Shown here piece by piece: positions 6,452 through 13,827 of a DNA stretch of 36,074 nucleotides. Below the pieces are notes generated by a model, which was not told where the DNA came from, ran no database searches, and saw nothing but the letters and a program-made list of their open reading frames with translations. Source of the DNA: Actinobacteria bacterium casp-actino8 (GTDB lineage: Bacteria > Actinomycetota > Acidimicrobiia > Acidimicrobiales > Ilumatobacteraceae); the NCBI GenBank assembly GCA_001510455.1, contig LFFH01000001.1, forward strand, positions 1 through 36,074, in the 5' to 3' direction. How positions within the stretch are numbered: position 1 is the first letter of the stretch; every line of letters begins with the position of its first letter. A program made the position numbers and the translations under genes.

Positions 6452-7180
6452 ATGGTGTCGATCATCACTGCAGTCGTCGCCGGTTTCGCGACCACGATGC
6501 TGGCGAATCTGATCACGACCGTGTACCTGCACCGGAGTCTCTCGCACCGCGCGCTCGTTCTCGCGAGTCCCGTTCGTGGCGTGTGCCGTGCGCTGGTGTG
6601 GATCGCGACGGGAATTCGTCCTCGGCAATGGGTCGCCGTGCACCGGAAGCATCACGCTTACACCGATGTCGACGGTGATCCTCACTCCCCCGTCCTGCTC
6701 GGATGGTGGCGGGTCCAGTGGACCAACGTCGCGTTGTACCGACGAGCCGCTCGTGAACCGGGTCTCGTCGCGAAGTACGCGCGGGATCTCCCGGCCGATC
6801 GCTGGGACCGTTGGTTCTTCGATCGATCCCTCGTGGGTCTGGCCATCGGCGTCGCCCTGTTGATCGCGACGATCGGACCCTGGGCTGGCCTGGCAGCGGC
6901 GGTGATTCACACCAGTCTGTATCTCGCCACCTCGGCCGCGGTGAACGGTATGGGACATCACTTCGGCCGTCGCCCCTATCCGAACGGTGCCGGCAACCTG
7001 CAGTGGCTGGCATTCCTGACCGCTGGTGAAGGTCTGCACAACAATCACCATGCCGCACCGACGTCGGCGCGACTCTCGCACCGGTGGTTCGAGATCGACT
7101 TCGGTTGGTGGGCGATTCGCCTTCTCGCGTGGTTCCGCCTGGCTCGGGTCCGGCTGGTCGGTCGAACGTCCCGAGTCTGA
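6452..7180 (+). CDS. Membrane fatty-acid desaturase (delta-9 acyl-CoA/acyl-lipid type)
   Basis: 242 aa. It has the three histidine boxes of membrane di-iron desaturases: HRSLSH (27-32), HRKHH (64-68) and HNNHH (196-200), plus GMGHHFG (about 167-172) where delta-9 enzymes usually have a conserved NSxxH. Hydrophobic segments lie at about 4-24, 125-160 and 215-230. The enzyme introduces a double bond into saturated acyl chains using O2 and an electron donor. At 242 aa it is compact compared with the roughly 300 or more residues of many relatives, lacking long terminal extensions and any fused cytochrome b5. A small unknown protein follows after 11 nt and may share its transcript. Confidence 0.92.
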   Translation: MVSIITAVVAGFATTMLANLITTVYLHRSLSHRALVLASPVRGVCRALVWIATGIRPRQWVAVHRKHHAYTDVDGDPHSPVLLGWWRVQWTNVALYRRAAREPGLVAKYARDLPADRWDRWFFDRSLVGLAIGVALLIATIGPWAGLAAAVIHTSLYLATSAAVNGMGHHFGRRPYPNGAGNLQWLAFLTAGEGLHNNHHAAPTSARLSHRWFEIDFGWWAIRLLAWFRLARVRLVGRTSRV

Positions 7181-7191
7181 TCGGCACCCAC

Positions 7192-7587
7192 ATGCAGATC
7201 GTTTCCGCGCTCTTCGTCGAGAACTTCCAATTGCGTCAAGCGCCGGGGCCGAGCACCCGACTCGACATCACCGGCGCCATGTTCTCCATGGCTGCTCCGA
7301 GCCCGGCGCCCGTCACGATCGACCCACATCTCGTCGCTCTCGTTCACTGTCCGCCCGACGATGCTGGTTCCGGAGTTTTCGAAGTGGTGTTCCGACGAGG
7401 ACTCGACGAAGAAAGCGAGCAGGTGGCGCGAAACGTGAGTCCCTTCACGGTCGAACCGGGGAAGTTCACCTATCGACTGGTCAAGGGTGAACTGTCGTTC
7501 GACGAGTACGGAACCGTGTACGCCCATTGCCGGGTCGACCGCGGTCCGTGGACCATCGTCCCGTTCACTCTTTTGCCACCGGCGTGA
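7192..7587 (+). CDS. Small conserved-type protein, possibly DUF6941
   Basis: 131 aa from the ATG at 7192. The N-terminus MQIVSALFVENFQLR, then RLDITGAMF and a later mixed segment PGKFTYRLVKGELSFDEYG ending in WTIVPFTLLPP, look like the small beta-rich DUF6941 type as I remember it, but the match is from memory. There are no signal peptide, membrane segment or catalytic motifs. It begins 11 nt after the desaturase stop, with no Shine-Dalgarno and no nearby -10 box, so it is probably translated from the desaturase mRNA. The function is unknown. Confidence 0.7.
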   Translation: MQIVSALFVENFQLRQAPGPSTRLDITGAMFSMAAPSPAPVTIDPHLVALVHCPPDDAGSGVFEVVFRRGLDEESEQVARNVSPFTVEPGKFTYRLVKGELSFDEYGTVYAHCRVDRGPWTIVPFTLLPPA

Positions 7588-7612
7588 AACGGTTCGGCCG
7601 CGGCCGACGAAG

Positions 7613-7618
7613 TACAGT
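7613..7618 (+). promoter_or_regulatory. -10 box of the transketolase gene, leaderless geometry
   Basis: TACAGT with 7 nt to the GTG at 7626. It supports the GTG as the true start; an upstream in-frame ATG lies inside the previous gene. Confidence 0.55.
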
Positions 7619-7625
7619 CGAAATC

Positions 7626-9590
7626 GTGACCGACCTGCCCCGCCTCTCCCCGGAGATCGATCGGGCCGCCGTCTCGCTCATTCGTGGTCTGGCCATGGAT
7701 GCTCCCCTCGCGGCCAAGAGCGGCCACCAGGGAACGGCGATGGCGCTCGCTCCACTTGGCCACGTTCTGTTCTCGCGTGTCCTGAAGGCCGATCCGGCCG
7801 ATCCCGAATGGTTCGACCGCGACCGATTCGTTCTGTCGGCCGGGCATGCCTCGATCCTCCAGTACGCGCTTCTTTTCCTGCAGGGTTCGGGCGTCGAAAT
7901 GGACGACCTCCGATCGTTCCGCCAGTGGGGCTCCCGGACACCTGGTCACCCCGAACGAGGTCACACGCCCGGAGTCGAAGTGACGACGGGCCCACTCGGT
8001 CAAGGGTTGGCCAACGCCGTCGGACTCGCATTGGCCGAACGTCATTTGCGCGCTCGCCTCGGGGCCGAACTCGTCGACCACCACACGTGGGTGATCGCCG
8101 GTGACGGGTGTCTGATGGAAGGTGTCAGTCATGAAGCGGCGTCGCTCGCCGGCCACCAGCGGCTCGGCCGTCTGGTGGTGATCTTCGACGACAACCACAT
8201 CACCATCGACGGTCGCACCGATCTCACGTGTTCCGACGACGTGGCGGCTCGCTTCGCGTCGTATGGCTGGTCGGTCATGCGCCTCGGCGAGATCGCCGAC
8301 GATCTCGATGCTCTCGAATCGGCTCTCGTCACCGCTCGTGACGCCGCCGACGATCGTCCGAAGCTCTTGATCTTGCGGACTCGGGTCGGTAGCCCCTCCC
8401 CTGACTGGACCGACCGACACGAGGCGCACGGCAATCCGTTCACTGCCGATCACGTCGCGCGCACCAAGGCGACCATGGGGATTCCCGACGAACCGTTCTG
8501 GGCACCGAACGACGTGGTCGACGCGTGTCGTTCGCAGGCTCGATCCGGATCCGCTCGTCGTTCCGCTTGGCAGTCTCGCTACGAACGCTCCGAACGAAAG
8601 GCTCTGTTCGATCGCCTGCTCGATTCCCGAGACGCAGTGGCGAACGCTCAGCTTCCGTCGTTCGACGCGGGTGAACAGGTGGCCACACGTGTGGCGGTCC
8701 AGAAGGTGTTCGATTCCCTGCTCGAGGTGTGTCCCGAACTGGTCGCCGGAGCCGCCGACCTCACCGGAAACACCGGCGCGAAGTTGACCGGTCAGGACGG
8801 TATGTCGGCCGAAACCCCCGAGGGTCGACAGCTGTACTACGGCGTTCGCGAGCACGCGATGGGCTCGATCATGGTCGGCCTGGCCTCACATGGTGGTGTG
8901 CTTCCCGTTGGTGGGACGTTCTTCGTCTTCTTCGATTACATGAAGCCTCCGGTTCGCTTGGCGGCTCTCTCGGGAGTCAGATGCATCTTCGTGTTCAGTC
9001 ACGATTCGGTCGGGGTCGGTGAGGACGGCCCGACTCACCAGCCCATCGAGCATCTCGCGGCACTGCGGGCGATCCCCGACCTCCAGGTGATCCGTCCGGC
9101 CGATGCGAACGAGACCGCGGCCGCCGTGCGGGCCGCAGTTCTCCATGACGGGCCGACCGCTCTCGTTCTCAGTCGCCAGAACCTCCCGGTCGTGAGCGAC
9201 GGTACGGCGGTCGATCGGGGTGCCGGAATCGTGCGCGACGGCCACGATGTCGTCGTCGTGGCAACGGGAAGTGAAGTGGCCGTGGCCCTCGAAGCCGCTG
9301 AACTGCTGGCCAATGAGGGAATCTCGTGTCGGGTGGTATCGATGCCCTCCTGGGACCGGTTCGAAGCATTCCGCCACCGTGACCGGGCAGGGGCCGAACT
9401 CGTCCTTCCGCCGAGTGTCCCCACGGTGTCGATCGAGGCCGGTTCGACTCTCGGTTGGGCCAAATACGCCGATGTCACTCTCGGAATCGATCGTTTCGGG
9501 GCCAGCGCGCCGGGTGGCGTCGCCTTGCGAGAGTTGGGAATGACCTCGGATGCCGTGGTGGCGGCCGCACGTGAGCTGATCGGTGGCTGA
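7626..9590 (+). CDS. tkt: Transketolase
   Basis: 654 aa from the GTG at 7626, the usual transketolase length. Thiamine-diphosphate motif GDG (159-161) running to DDNHITIDG with N190; TPGHPERGHTPGVEVTTGPLGQG (about 105-127) in the active site; catalytic glutamate E409 in YGVREHAMGSI; and GVGEDGPTHQPIEHLAALR in the pyrimidine domain. It transfers two-carbon ketol units between sugar phosphates in the pentose phosphate pathway. The transaldolase gene follows with an 8-bp overlap, so both non-oxidative enzymes are made together. No zwf, opcA or gnd is adjacent. Confidence 0.97.
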   Translation: MTDLPRLSPEIDRAAVSLIRGLAMDAPLAAKSGHQGTAMALAPLGHVLFSRVLKADPADPEWFDRDRFVLSAGHASILQYALLFLQGSGVEMDDLRSFRQWGSRTPGHPERGHTPGVEVTTGPLGQGLANAVGLALAERHLRARLGAELVDHHTWVIAGDGCLMEGVSHEAASLAGHQRLGRLVVIFDDNHITIDGRTDLTCSDDVAARFASYGWSVMRLGEIADDLDALESALVTARDAADDRPKLLILRTRVGSPSPDWTDRHEAHGNPFTADHVARTKATMGIPDEPFWAPNDVVDACRSQARSGSARRSAWQSRYERSERKALFDRLLDSRDAVANAQLPSFDAGEQVATRVAVQKVFDSLLEVCPELVAGAADLTGNTGAKLTGQDGMSAETPEGRQLYYGVREHAMGSIMVGLASHGGVLPVGGTFFVFFDYMKPPVRLAALSGVRCIFVFSHDSVGVGEDGPTHQPIEHLAALRAIPDLQVIRPADANETAAAVRAAVLHDGPTALVLSRQNLPVVSDGTAVDRGAGIVRDGHDVVVVATGSEVAVALEAAELLANEGISCRVVSMPSWDRFEAFRHRDRAGAELVLPPSVPTVSIEAGSTLGWAKYADVTLGIDRFGASAPGGVALRELGMTSDAVVAAARELIGG

Positions 9591-10701
9591 CGTCGTGTCC
9601 CGACGACTGACACAGCTCTTCGACGAATGTGGCCAGAGTCCGTGGCTCGACAACCTGAAGCGAGACCTCCTGGAGTCGGGAGAACTCGCCCGCCTCCGAG
9701 ATTCCGGAGTCCGTGGGCTCACGTCCAACCCGACGATCTTCCAGAAGGCCATCCAGGGCTCGGACTCCTACGACTCACAACTGCGCGAACTGCTGCGCGT
9801 CGGGTCGTCGATCGACGAGTGTTACTGGCGTCTCGTCCTCACCGACATTCTCGGCGCGCTCGACGTGTTCGAACCTCTTCATGTGGCGAGCCGAGGACTC
9901 GATGGTTACGTGAGCCTCGAGGTCGACCCGCATCTCTCGGGAGATGCCGACGCCACGTTGGCGAGCGCCGAACGAATCTGGAACGACGTCGGGCGCTCCA
10001 ACTTGATGGTCAAGATTCCCGGAACGAAGGCTGGACTACCGGCCGTTCGAGCGGCCATCGCCCGCGGGGTGAACGTGAACGTCACTCTGATCTTCGGACT
10101 CGATCGTTATCAGGCCGTGATGGAGTCCTACATCTCCGGACTCGAGGATCGGTTGGCCGCCGGATCTCCCATCGACTCCATCGCCAGCGTGGCATCTTTC
10201 TTCGTGAGCCGTGTCGACACCGAGATCGACGCCCGTCTGGTGGCGATCGGAACACCGGAAGCCCTCGACCTCCAAGGTCGTTCGGCCGTGGCTCAGGCGC
10301 AGCTGGCCTACGACGCCTTTCGCCGAACTTTCGCCGGTGATCGCTGGCAGCGATTGGCCGATGCAGGAGCCGCAGTACAACGCCCACTGTGGGCGTCGAC
10401 GAGCACCAAGAATCCGTCGTATCCCGACACCTTGTACGTCGACAGTCTCATCGGCCCCGACACCGTGAACACCTTGCCCGACGCGACCCTCGAGGCCTTC
10501 GCCGACCACGGGACACCGACGCGAACTGTCGACAGTGATGTCGCGCTGGCTCATCGAGTCTGGACGGGTCTCCGTGAGGTCGGTGTCGACGTCGATGACG
10601 TGGCACTCAAACTCGAGAGCGAGGGTCTCGCATCGTTCGTCGCCAGCCACGACGACCTACTCGACGCCTTGCGACGCAAGGCCGAGTCCTGGTCGATCTG
10701 A
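9583..10701 (+). CDS. tal: Transaldolase
   Basis: 372 aa, the length of the actinobacterial transaldolase type. Conserved LTSNPTIFQKAI (46-57), Schiff-base lysine K144 in LMVKIPGTKAG, NVNVTLIFGLDRY, SVASFFVSRVD, and ASTSTKNPSYPDTLYV. It transfers a dihydroxyacetone unit between sedoheptulose-7-phosphate and glyceraldehyde-3-phosphate. The GTG start at 9583 overlaps the end of tkt by 8 bp. The gene ends one base before the stop of the convergent 69-aa gene, so the two genes abut. Confidence 0.97.
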   Translation: MADVVSRRLTQLFDECGQSPWLDNLKRDLLESGELARLRDSGVRGLTSNPTIFQKAIQGSDSYDSQLRELLRVGSSIDECYWRLVLTDILGALDVFEPLHVASRGLDGYVSLEVDPHLSGDADATLASAERIWNDVGRSNLMVKIPGTKAGLPAVRAAIARGVNVNVTLIFGLDRYQAVMESYISGLEDRLAAGSPIDSIASVASFFVSRVDTEIDARLVAIGTPEALDLQGRSAVAQAQLAYDAFRRTFAGDRWQRLADAGAAVQRPLWASTSTKNPSYPDTLYVDSLIGPDTVNTLPDATLEAFADHGTPTRTVDSDVALAHRVWTGLREVGVDVDDVALKLESEGLASFVASHDDLLDALRRKAESWSI

Positions 10702-10911
10702 TCAGTCCGGTTGTGGACCGCCGGCGAGTAGTCGACTCGCTTTCTCGAGAGCCCGTCGAGCCTGGGTGATGGCTTTGTCGACCGCCGGTCGAGCTTCTCC
10801 GTTCCGTTGAGCTTCCCGGAGGACGTCGAACGAGATCTCGTCGAGTGTTTCGCTGAGTCGATCGATGTCGGACGCGATCTCGGCGAGTCGTTCACGTGTC
10901 GAGTCGTTCAT
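10702..10911 (-). CDS. Small helical (coiled-coil-like) protein downstream of glcF
   Basis: 69 aa. The ATG at 10911 overlaps the glcF stop as ATGA (10908-10911). The sequence is almost entirely amphipathic helix: RLAEIASDIDRLSETLDE with heptad-like hydrophobic spacing, then VDKAITQARRALEKASRLL and a short GGPQPD tail. It has no cysteines, signal peptide or known motif. The strict overlap and its position in the glcF unit suggest it is real and translated. I do not recognise the family. A role as a small partner or assembly factor is conceivable but not shown. Confidence 0.65.
   Translation of the reverse strand: MNDSTRERLAEIASDIDRLSETLDEISFDVLREAQRNGEARPAVDKAITQARRALEKASRLLAGGPQPD
10724..10744 (+). 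terminator. Candidate terminator of tkt-tal
   Basis: GCGAGT-AGTCG-ACTCGC, a 6-bp stem with a 5-nt loop followed by TTTC, about 22 nt after the tal stop. It lies inside the opposing 69-aa gene. It is the only convergent-junction hairpin here with a short T-run. Confidence 0.4.
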
Positions 10912-12068
10912 CGGTTCTCCTGTCGTCGGGCCGCAGCCAGCAGCTGGATCGGATGCACGACCGAGAGGCCGGCCGCGGCCAAGTGTTGTGCACAGCCGGG
11001 GTTGGCCGAGGCGACCACGAGAGAGTGATCCGGGTCGACGCGACCGATCATCTCCAGTTTCCGCTGACGGATCTCGCCGGCCAGATCGGGTTGCAGAAGC
11101 GAGTAAGCACCACCGGCACCACAGCACAGTCCATCATCGTCGATCTCGACGATCTCGACCACGTGTTCGAGACACCGACGCACCGACTGATGGACTCGCT
11201 GGACGTGCCGAAGATGGCAGGGGTCCTGGAGAATCACTCGTCGAGTTCTCGTTCGATCGAGGTCGAGTGCGTCGAGGTGATCCTCGAGCCATTCGTGCAC
11301 GTCGACGACACGGGCCGCGAATCGTCGGGCCTCGTCGGTTCCGATCAGGTTCCCGTACTCCTTCAGCGCCGCTCCGCAACCGGCCGAATCGACGATCACG
11401 GGGCGGTCACCCGGAAACGACGCCATGGTGTGGACGGCTCGTTGGACCGCTCCCTCATGCCAACCGGTGTGCGCATGGAGTGCTCCGCAGCAATGACCAG
11501 CGGTCGCAACTCCGAAGCCGAGTCCGAGAGATTCGATCAGGTCGGCGAGGGCGCGATGAACGGGTCGGAACCAGGTGTCCATGACGCAGCCGGTGAAGAT
11601 CCAGACATCGGGTTCCGACGACGTCGAGCGAAGACGGCGACCGAGACGACTCGGCACCGGGCCGATTCGTCGGGTCGTGATGTGCGAGAGCCCCGGAACG
11701 GCGGCCACTCGAGTAGCGGCGGCCAGGAGACGACGGCGGGTCAACAGGCGCAGGCCGAGGCGTAACCACCACGGAACGGGCCGTTCGGTGCGACGTCGTC
11801 GGTTGGTCGCTTCCAGCAGTTCGGAATACGGGACTCCGCTCGGGCACGCCGGCTCACAGCCCCGACATTGCACACAGGTATCGAGGGCTTCGACCACCTC
11901 GTCGTCGAAGTCGAGACGATCGTCGTGCAACCCGCGCATGATCTCGATACGGCCCCGTGGGGACTTGCTCTCCTCGCCGGTCACGCGAAATGTCGGACAA
12001 TGCGGCAGGCACAAACCGCATCCCACACAACTGGCCAATGCGTGGTCGCTCACGTCGAGTCGAGGCAC
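10908..12068 (-). CDS. glcF: Glycolate oxidase iron-sulfur subunit
   Basis: 386 aa. Two 4Fe-4S clusters at the N-terminus: CVGCGLCLPHCP (C14, C17, C20, C24) and CVQCRGCEPACP (C65, C68, C71, C75), then two cysteine-rich CCG domains with GHCCGALHAHTG and LCCGAGGAYSLLQPD. This is the GlcF/heterodisulfide-reductase-D architecture; GlcF passes electrons from the flavoprotein subunits GlcD/GlcE to the respiratory chain at the membrane. The GTG at 12068 was chosen because TACCTT lies exactly 6 nt upstream; a GTG at 12053 is the alternative. Its partners glcD and glcE lie about 0.8 kb upstream, beyond one oppositely oriented gene. Confidence 0.92.
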   Translation of the reverse strand: MPRLDVSDHALASCVGCGLCLPHCPTFRVTGEESKSPRGRIEIMRGLHDDRLDFDDEVVEALDTCVQCRGCEPACPSGVPYSELLEATNRRRRTERPVPWWLRLGLRLLTRRRLLAAATRVAAVPGLSHITTRRIGPVPSRLGRRLRSTSSEPDVWIFTGCVMDTWFRPVHRALADLIESLGLGFGVATAGHCCGALHAHTGWHEGAVQRAVHTMASFPGDRPVIVDSAGCGAALKEYGNLIGTDEARRFAARVVDVHEWLEDHLDALDLDRTRTRRVILQDPCHLRHVQRVHQSVRRCLEHVVEIVEIDDDGLCCGAGGAYSLLQPDLAGEIRQRKLEMIGRVDPDHSLVVASANPGCAQHLAAAGLSVVHPIQLLAAARRQENR

Positions 12069-12074
12069 TCCTCC

Positions 12075-12080
12075 AAGGTA
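12075..12080 (-). promoter_or_regulatory. -10 box of glcF, leaderless geometry
   Basis: TACCTT with 6 nt (GGAGGA) to the GTG at 12068. The spacer resembles a Shine-Dalgarno but directly abuts the GTG, too close to act as one for that codon. It would be about 15 nt from the alternative GTG at 12053. Confidence 0.5.
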
Positions 12081-12116
12081 CTCGCCTCGTCCCGCTCCCC
12101 GTCGCCTGGCTCGTCC

Positions 12117-12122
12117 TACACT
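12117..12122 (+). promoter_or_regulatory. -10 box of the MDMPI-family gene, leaderless geometry
   Basis: TACACT with 6 nt (TCGGAC) to the ATG at 12129. It is divergent from the glcF promoter, 36 bp away. Confidence 0.55.
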
Positions 12123-12128
12123 TCGGAC

Positions 12129-12884
12129 ATGAGTGAAACCGATCGCCGGCCCGGGTCGGAAACATTGTCGGATCCCGTCGGATCGTTCGCCCGTGTCGCC
12201 GACGAATTGATCGCATCGTTCGACTCCGATCTCTCGGCAGCGGTTCCGGACTGTCCGGGTTGGACGACGAGAGACCTGCTGGTGCACACCGGCCGTGTCT
12301 ACGCCGCTGTCACGGCCGTCGTGGTGGCTCGGGCCACCGAACCGGTTCGACCCTCCCCCGACGTCTTGTTGGCCGATGACGCGACGAACGATCAAGCTCT
12401 CGAATGGTTCGTCGAACGACGACGAGCGGTCGAGGACGCGCTACGCGATCTTGATCCCGCAACTGCGGTCTGGACGTGGTCGAGCGATCGAACCGGAGCG
12501 TTCTACCGGCGCCGCATGGTGCACGAAACGGCCGTTCATCTGGCCGATGTCCAGCGTGCGCTCGGTCTGCCGACGCGGATCGATCGTGACGTGTGCGTCG
12601 ATGGAATCGACGAGTACTTCGACGTGATGGTGCCCCGTGTGATCGGCTCGAAGGCGATTCCCTCGGGATCCCTTCATCTCCACTGCACCGACGGTTCCGG
12701 AGAATGGTTGGCCGTTCCCGGCGACTCCACGATCCAGGTGACGCGCGAGCACGCCAAAGGAGCAGTTGCCTGGCGTGGCGCGGCTCAATCTCTGTTACTG
12801 GCGGTTTGGGGCCGTGTCGACGGAGACCTCGACATCATCGGGGACGACTCCGTATCGTCCGAGTGGCTCGCCCTGGCCCCCTGA
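12129..12884 (+). CDS. Maleylpyruvate isomerase family protein (DinB-like, mycothiol-dependent type)
   Basis: 251 aa from the ATG at 12129. The N-terminal DinB-like four-helix bundle has VPDCPGWTTRDLLVHTG (H53) and RRMVHETAVHLADVQRALG (H132, H137), the metal-binding histidine pattern of the mycothiol-dependent maleylpyruvate isomerase (MDMPI_N) family. A C-terminal domain contains GSLHLHCTDGSGEW and GAAQSLLLAVWGR. Members use mycothiol as cofactor or serve as mycothiol S-transferases; the substrate of this one is unknown. The gene lies on the opposite strand between glcE and glcF, converging on glcE and diverging from glcF. Confidence 0.85.
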   Translation: MSETDRRPGSETLSDPVGSFARVADELIASFDSDLSAAVPDCPGWTTRDLLVHTGRVYAAVTAVVVARATEPVRPSPDVLLADDATNDQALEWFVERRRAVEDALRDLDPATAVWTWSSDRTGAFYRRRMVHETAVHLADVQRALGLPTRIDRDVCVDGIDEYFDVMVPRVIGSKAIPSGSLHLHCTDGSGEWLAVPGDSTIQVTREHAKGAVAWRGAAQSLLLAVWGRVDGDLDIIGDDSVSSEWLALAP

Positions 12885-12902
12885 CCTCGATCCGCCGACG
12901 GT

Positions 12903-12918
12903 TTCAGCGTTCGCTGAA
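12903..12918. terminator. Palindromic hairpin at the MDMPI/glcE convergent junction
   Basis: TTCAGCGTTCGCTGAA, a 6-bp stem with a GTTC loop (7 bp with TT if fully paired), 18 nt after the plus-strand stop and overlapping the glcE stop (12904-12906). On the plus strand it is followed by TCGTTTG, a poor T-tract. Confidence 0.4.
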
Positions 12919-13821
12919 TCGTTTGACCTGAGGGTTCAGGAGTCGATGAGGGTCGAATTCGGTTTCGAGACGTCGATGAACTTCGGGTGCCGTCACACGA
13001 CGACTCGGTGCCGGTCGACGTCGGTGCACGAGTCCCACACCGACCTCGACGACATCACCTTCCTCGCCGACGACTTCGAGAGCGTCGTCGGGAGGCAACG
13101 ACCAGCGATGAGGAGCAAGAGCGGGCGGACTGTCGGATCGAGCACCCCATCGTTGCAACTGTTCGTCGATGTCCTGCGGATGACCGTCCAGATGGATCCA
13201 CAATCGGCCGCCGTCCCACAGGAGACTGGTCGGTCGGTAGAGATGGCGCCTCACCTCGTCGAGGCGTCGACGGTCGACGCCGTCGATGACCGACCATCGT
13301 GATTCGAGAGGAAGCGGACGGGTTCGGACGGTGACCTCGCCGAGAACTCCGAGAGTTCCGAGTGATCCGACGAGAACCCTCGCCAGATCGAAGCCGGTCA
13401 CGTTCTTCACGGTCGGACCACCCACCCGGATCGTCGTACCTCGATGATCGACGAGAAGGGTCTCGAGCAGGACATCGCGAATGGGTCCCCGCCCGAGACG
13501 GTGCACATCCGACCACCCTCGGGCCAGAGCCCCACCGATCGTCCCACTCCCCCCGATGTTGACGTCTTGACCGGCGGAACGAAGGACGGCGCGAAGCTCG
13601 TCGAGGGGTGTTCCGGCCCCGCATCGAACGATCATCTCGTCGGGCTGGAAGTCGAGGACACCGCTCGGTGCCGAAACGAAGTGGCGCGCGACGTCCGTGG
13701 TGGATTCGTTCTCGAGAAGTGGACGAGTTCCGAGACCGATGACAGCGGTCGTCTCGCGGGCTGCCGCTGCATCACGAAGACGTTCGGACAGGGAGACGAG
13801 ATGATCGGGAACGTCTGTCAT
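12904..13821 (-). CDS. glcE: Glycolate oxidase FAD-binding subunit
   Basis: 305 aa. The short FAD_binding_4 fold lacks the large C-terminal domain of GlcD: LDFQPDEMIVRCGAGTPLDEL, NIGGSGTIGGALARGWSDV, a glycine-rich FAD stretch, then GGPTVKNVTGFDLARVLVGSLG and GVLGEVTVRTRPLP, ending in RLLNPQVKRF. This is the GlcE type of glycolate oxidase subunit. The ATG at 13821 follows the glcD stop by 6 nt, with no Shine-Dalgarno, so translation is probably coupled. It is the last gene of the long minus-strand run and converges on the MDMPI-family gene. Confidence 0.9.
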   Translation of the reverse strand: MTDVPDHLVSLSERLRDAAAARETTAVIGLGTRPLLENESTTDVARHFVSAPSGVLDFQPDEMIVRCGAGTPLDELRAVLRSAGQDVNIGGSGTIGGALARGWSDVHRLGRGPIRDVLLETLLVDHRGTTIRVGGPTVKNVTGFDLARVLVGSLGTLGVLGEVTVRTRPLPLESRWSVIDGVDRRRLDEVRRHLYRPTSLLWDGGRLWIHLDGHPQDIDEQLQRWGARSDSPPALAPHRWSLPPDDALEVVGEEGDVVEVGVGLVHRRRPAPSRRVTAPEVHRRLETEFDPHRLLNPQVKRFSER

Positions 13822-13827
13822 GTCGGC

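Noticed and set aside
7470..8855. A 461-codon minus-strand frame opposite transketolase
   Set aside because: Antisense shadow of tkt, with no motifs and no start signal.
12066..12074. GGAGGA before the glcF GTG as a Shine-Dalgarno
   Set aside because: It touches the GTG at 12068 directly, so it cannot pair productively for that start; it is better read as the spacer after the TACCTT box. It could serve only a GTG at 12053, at an overlong distance.
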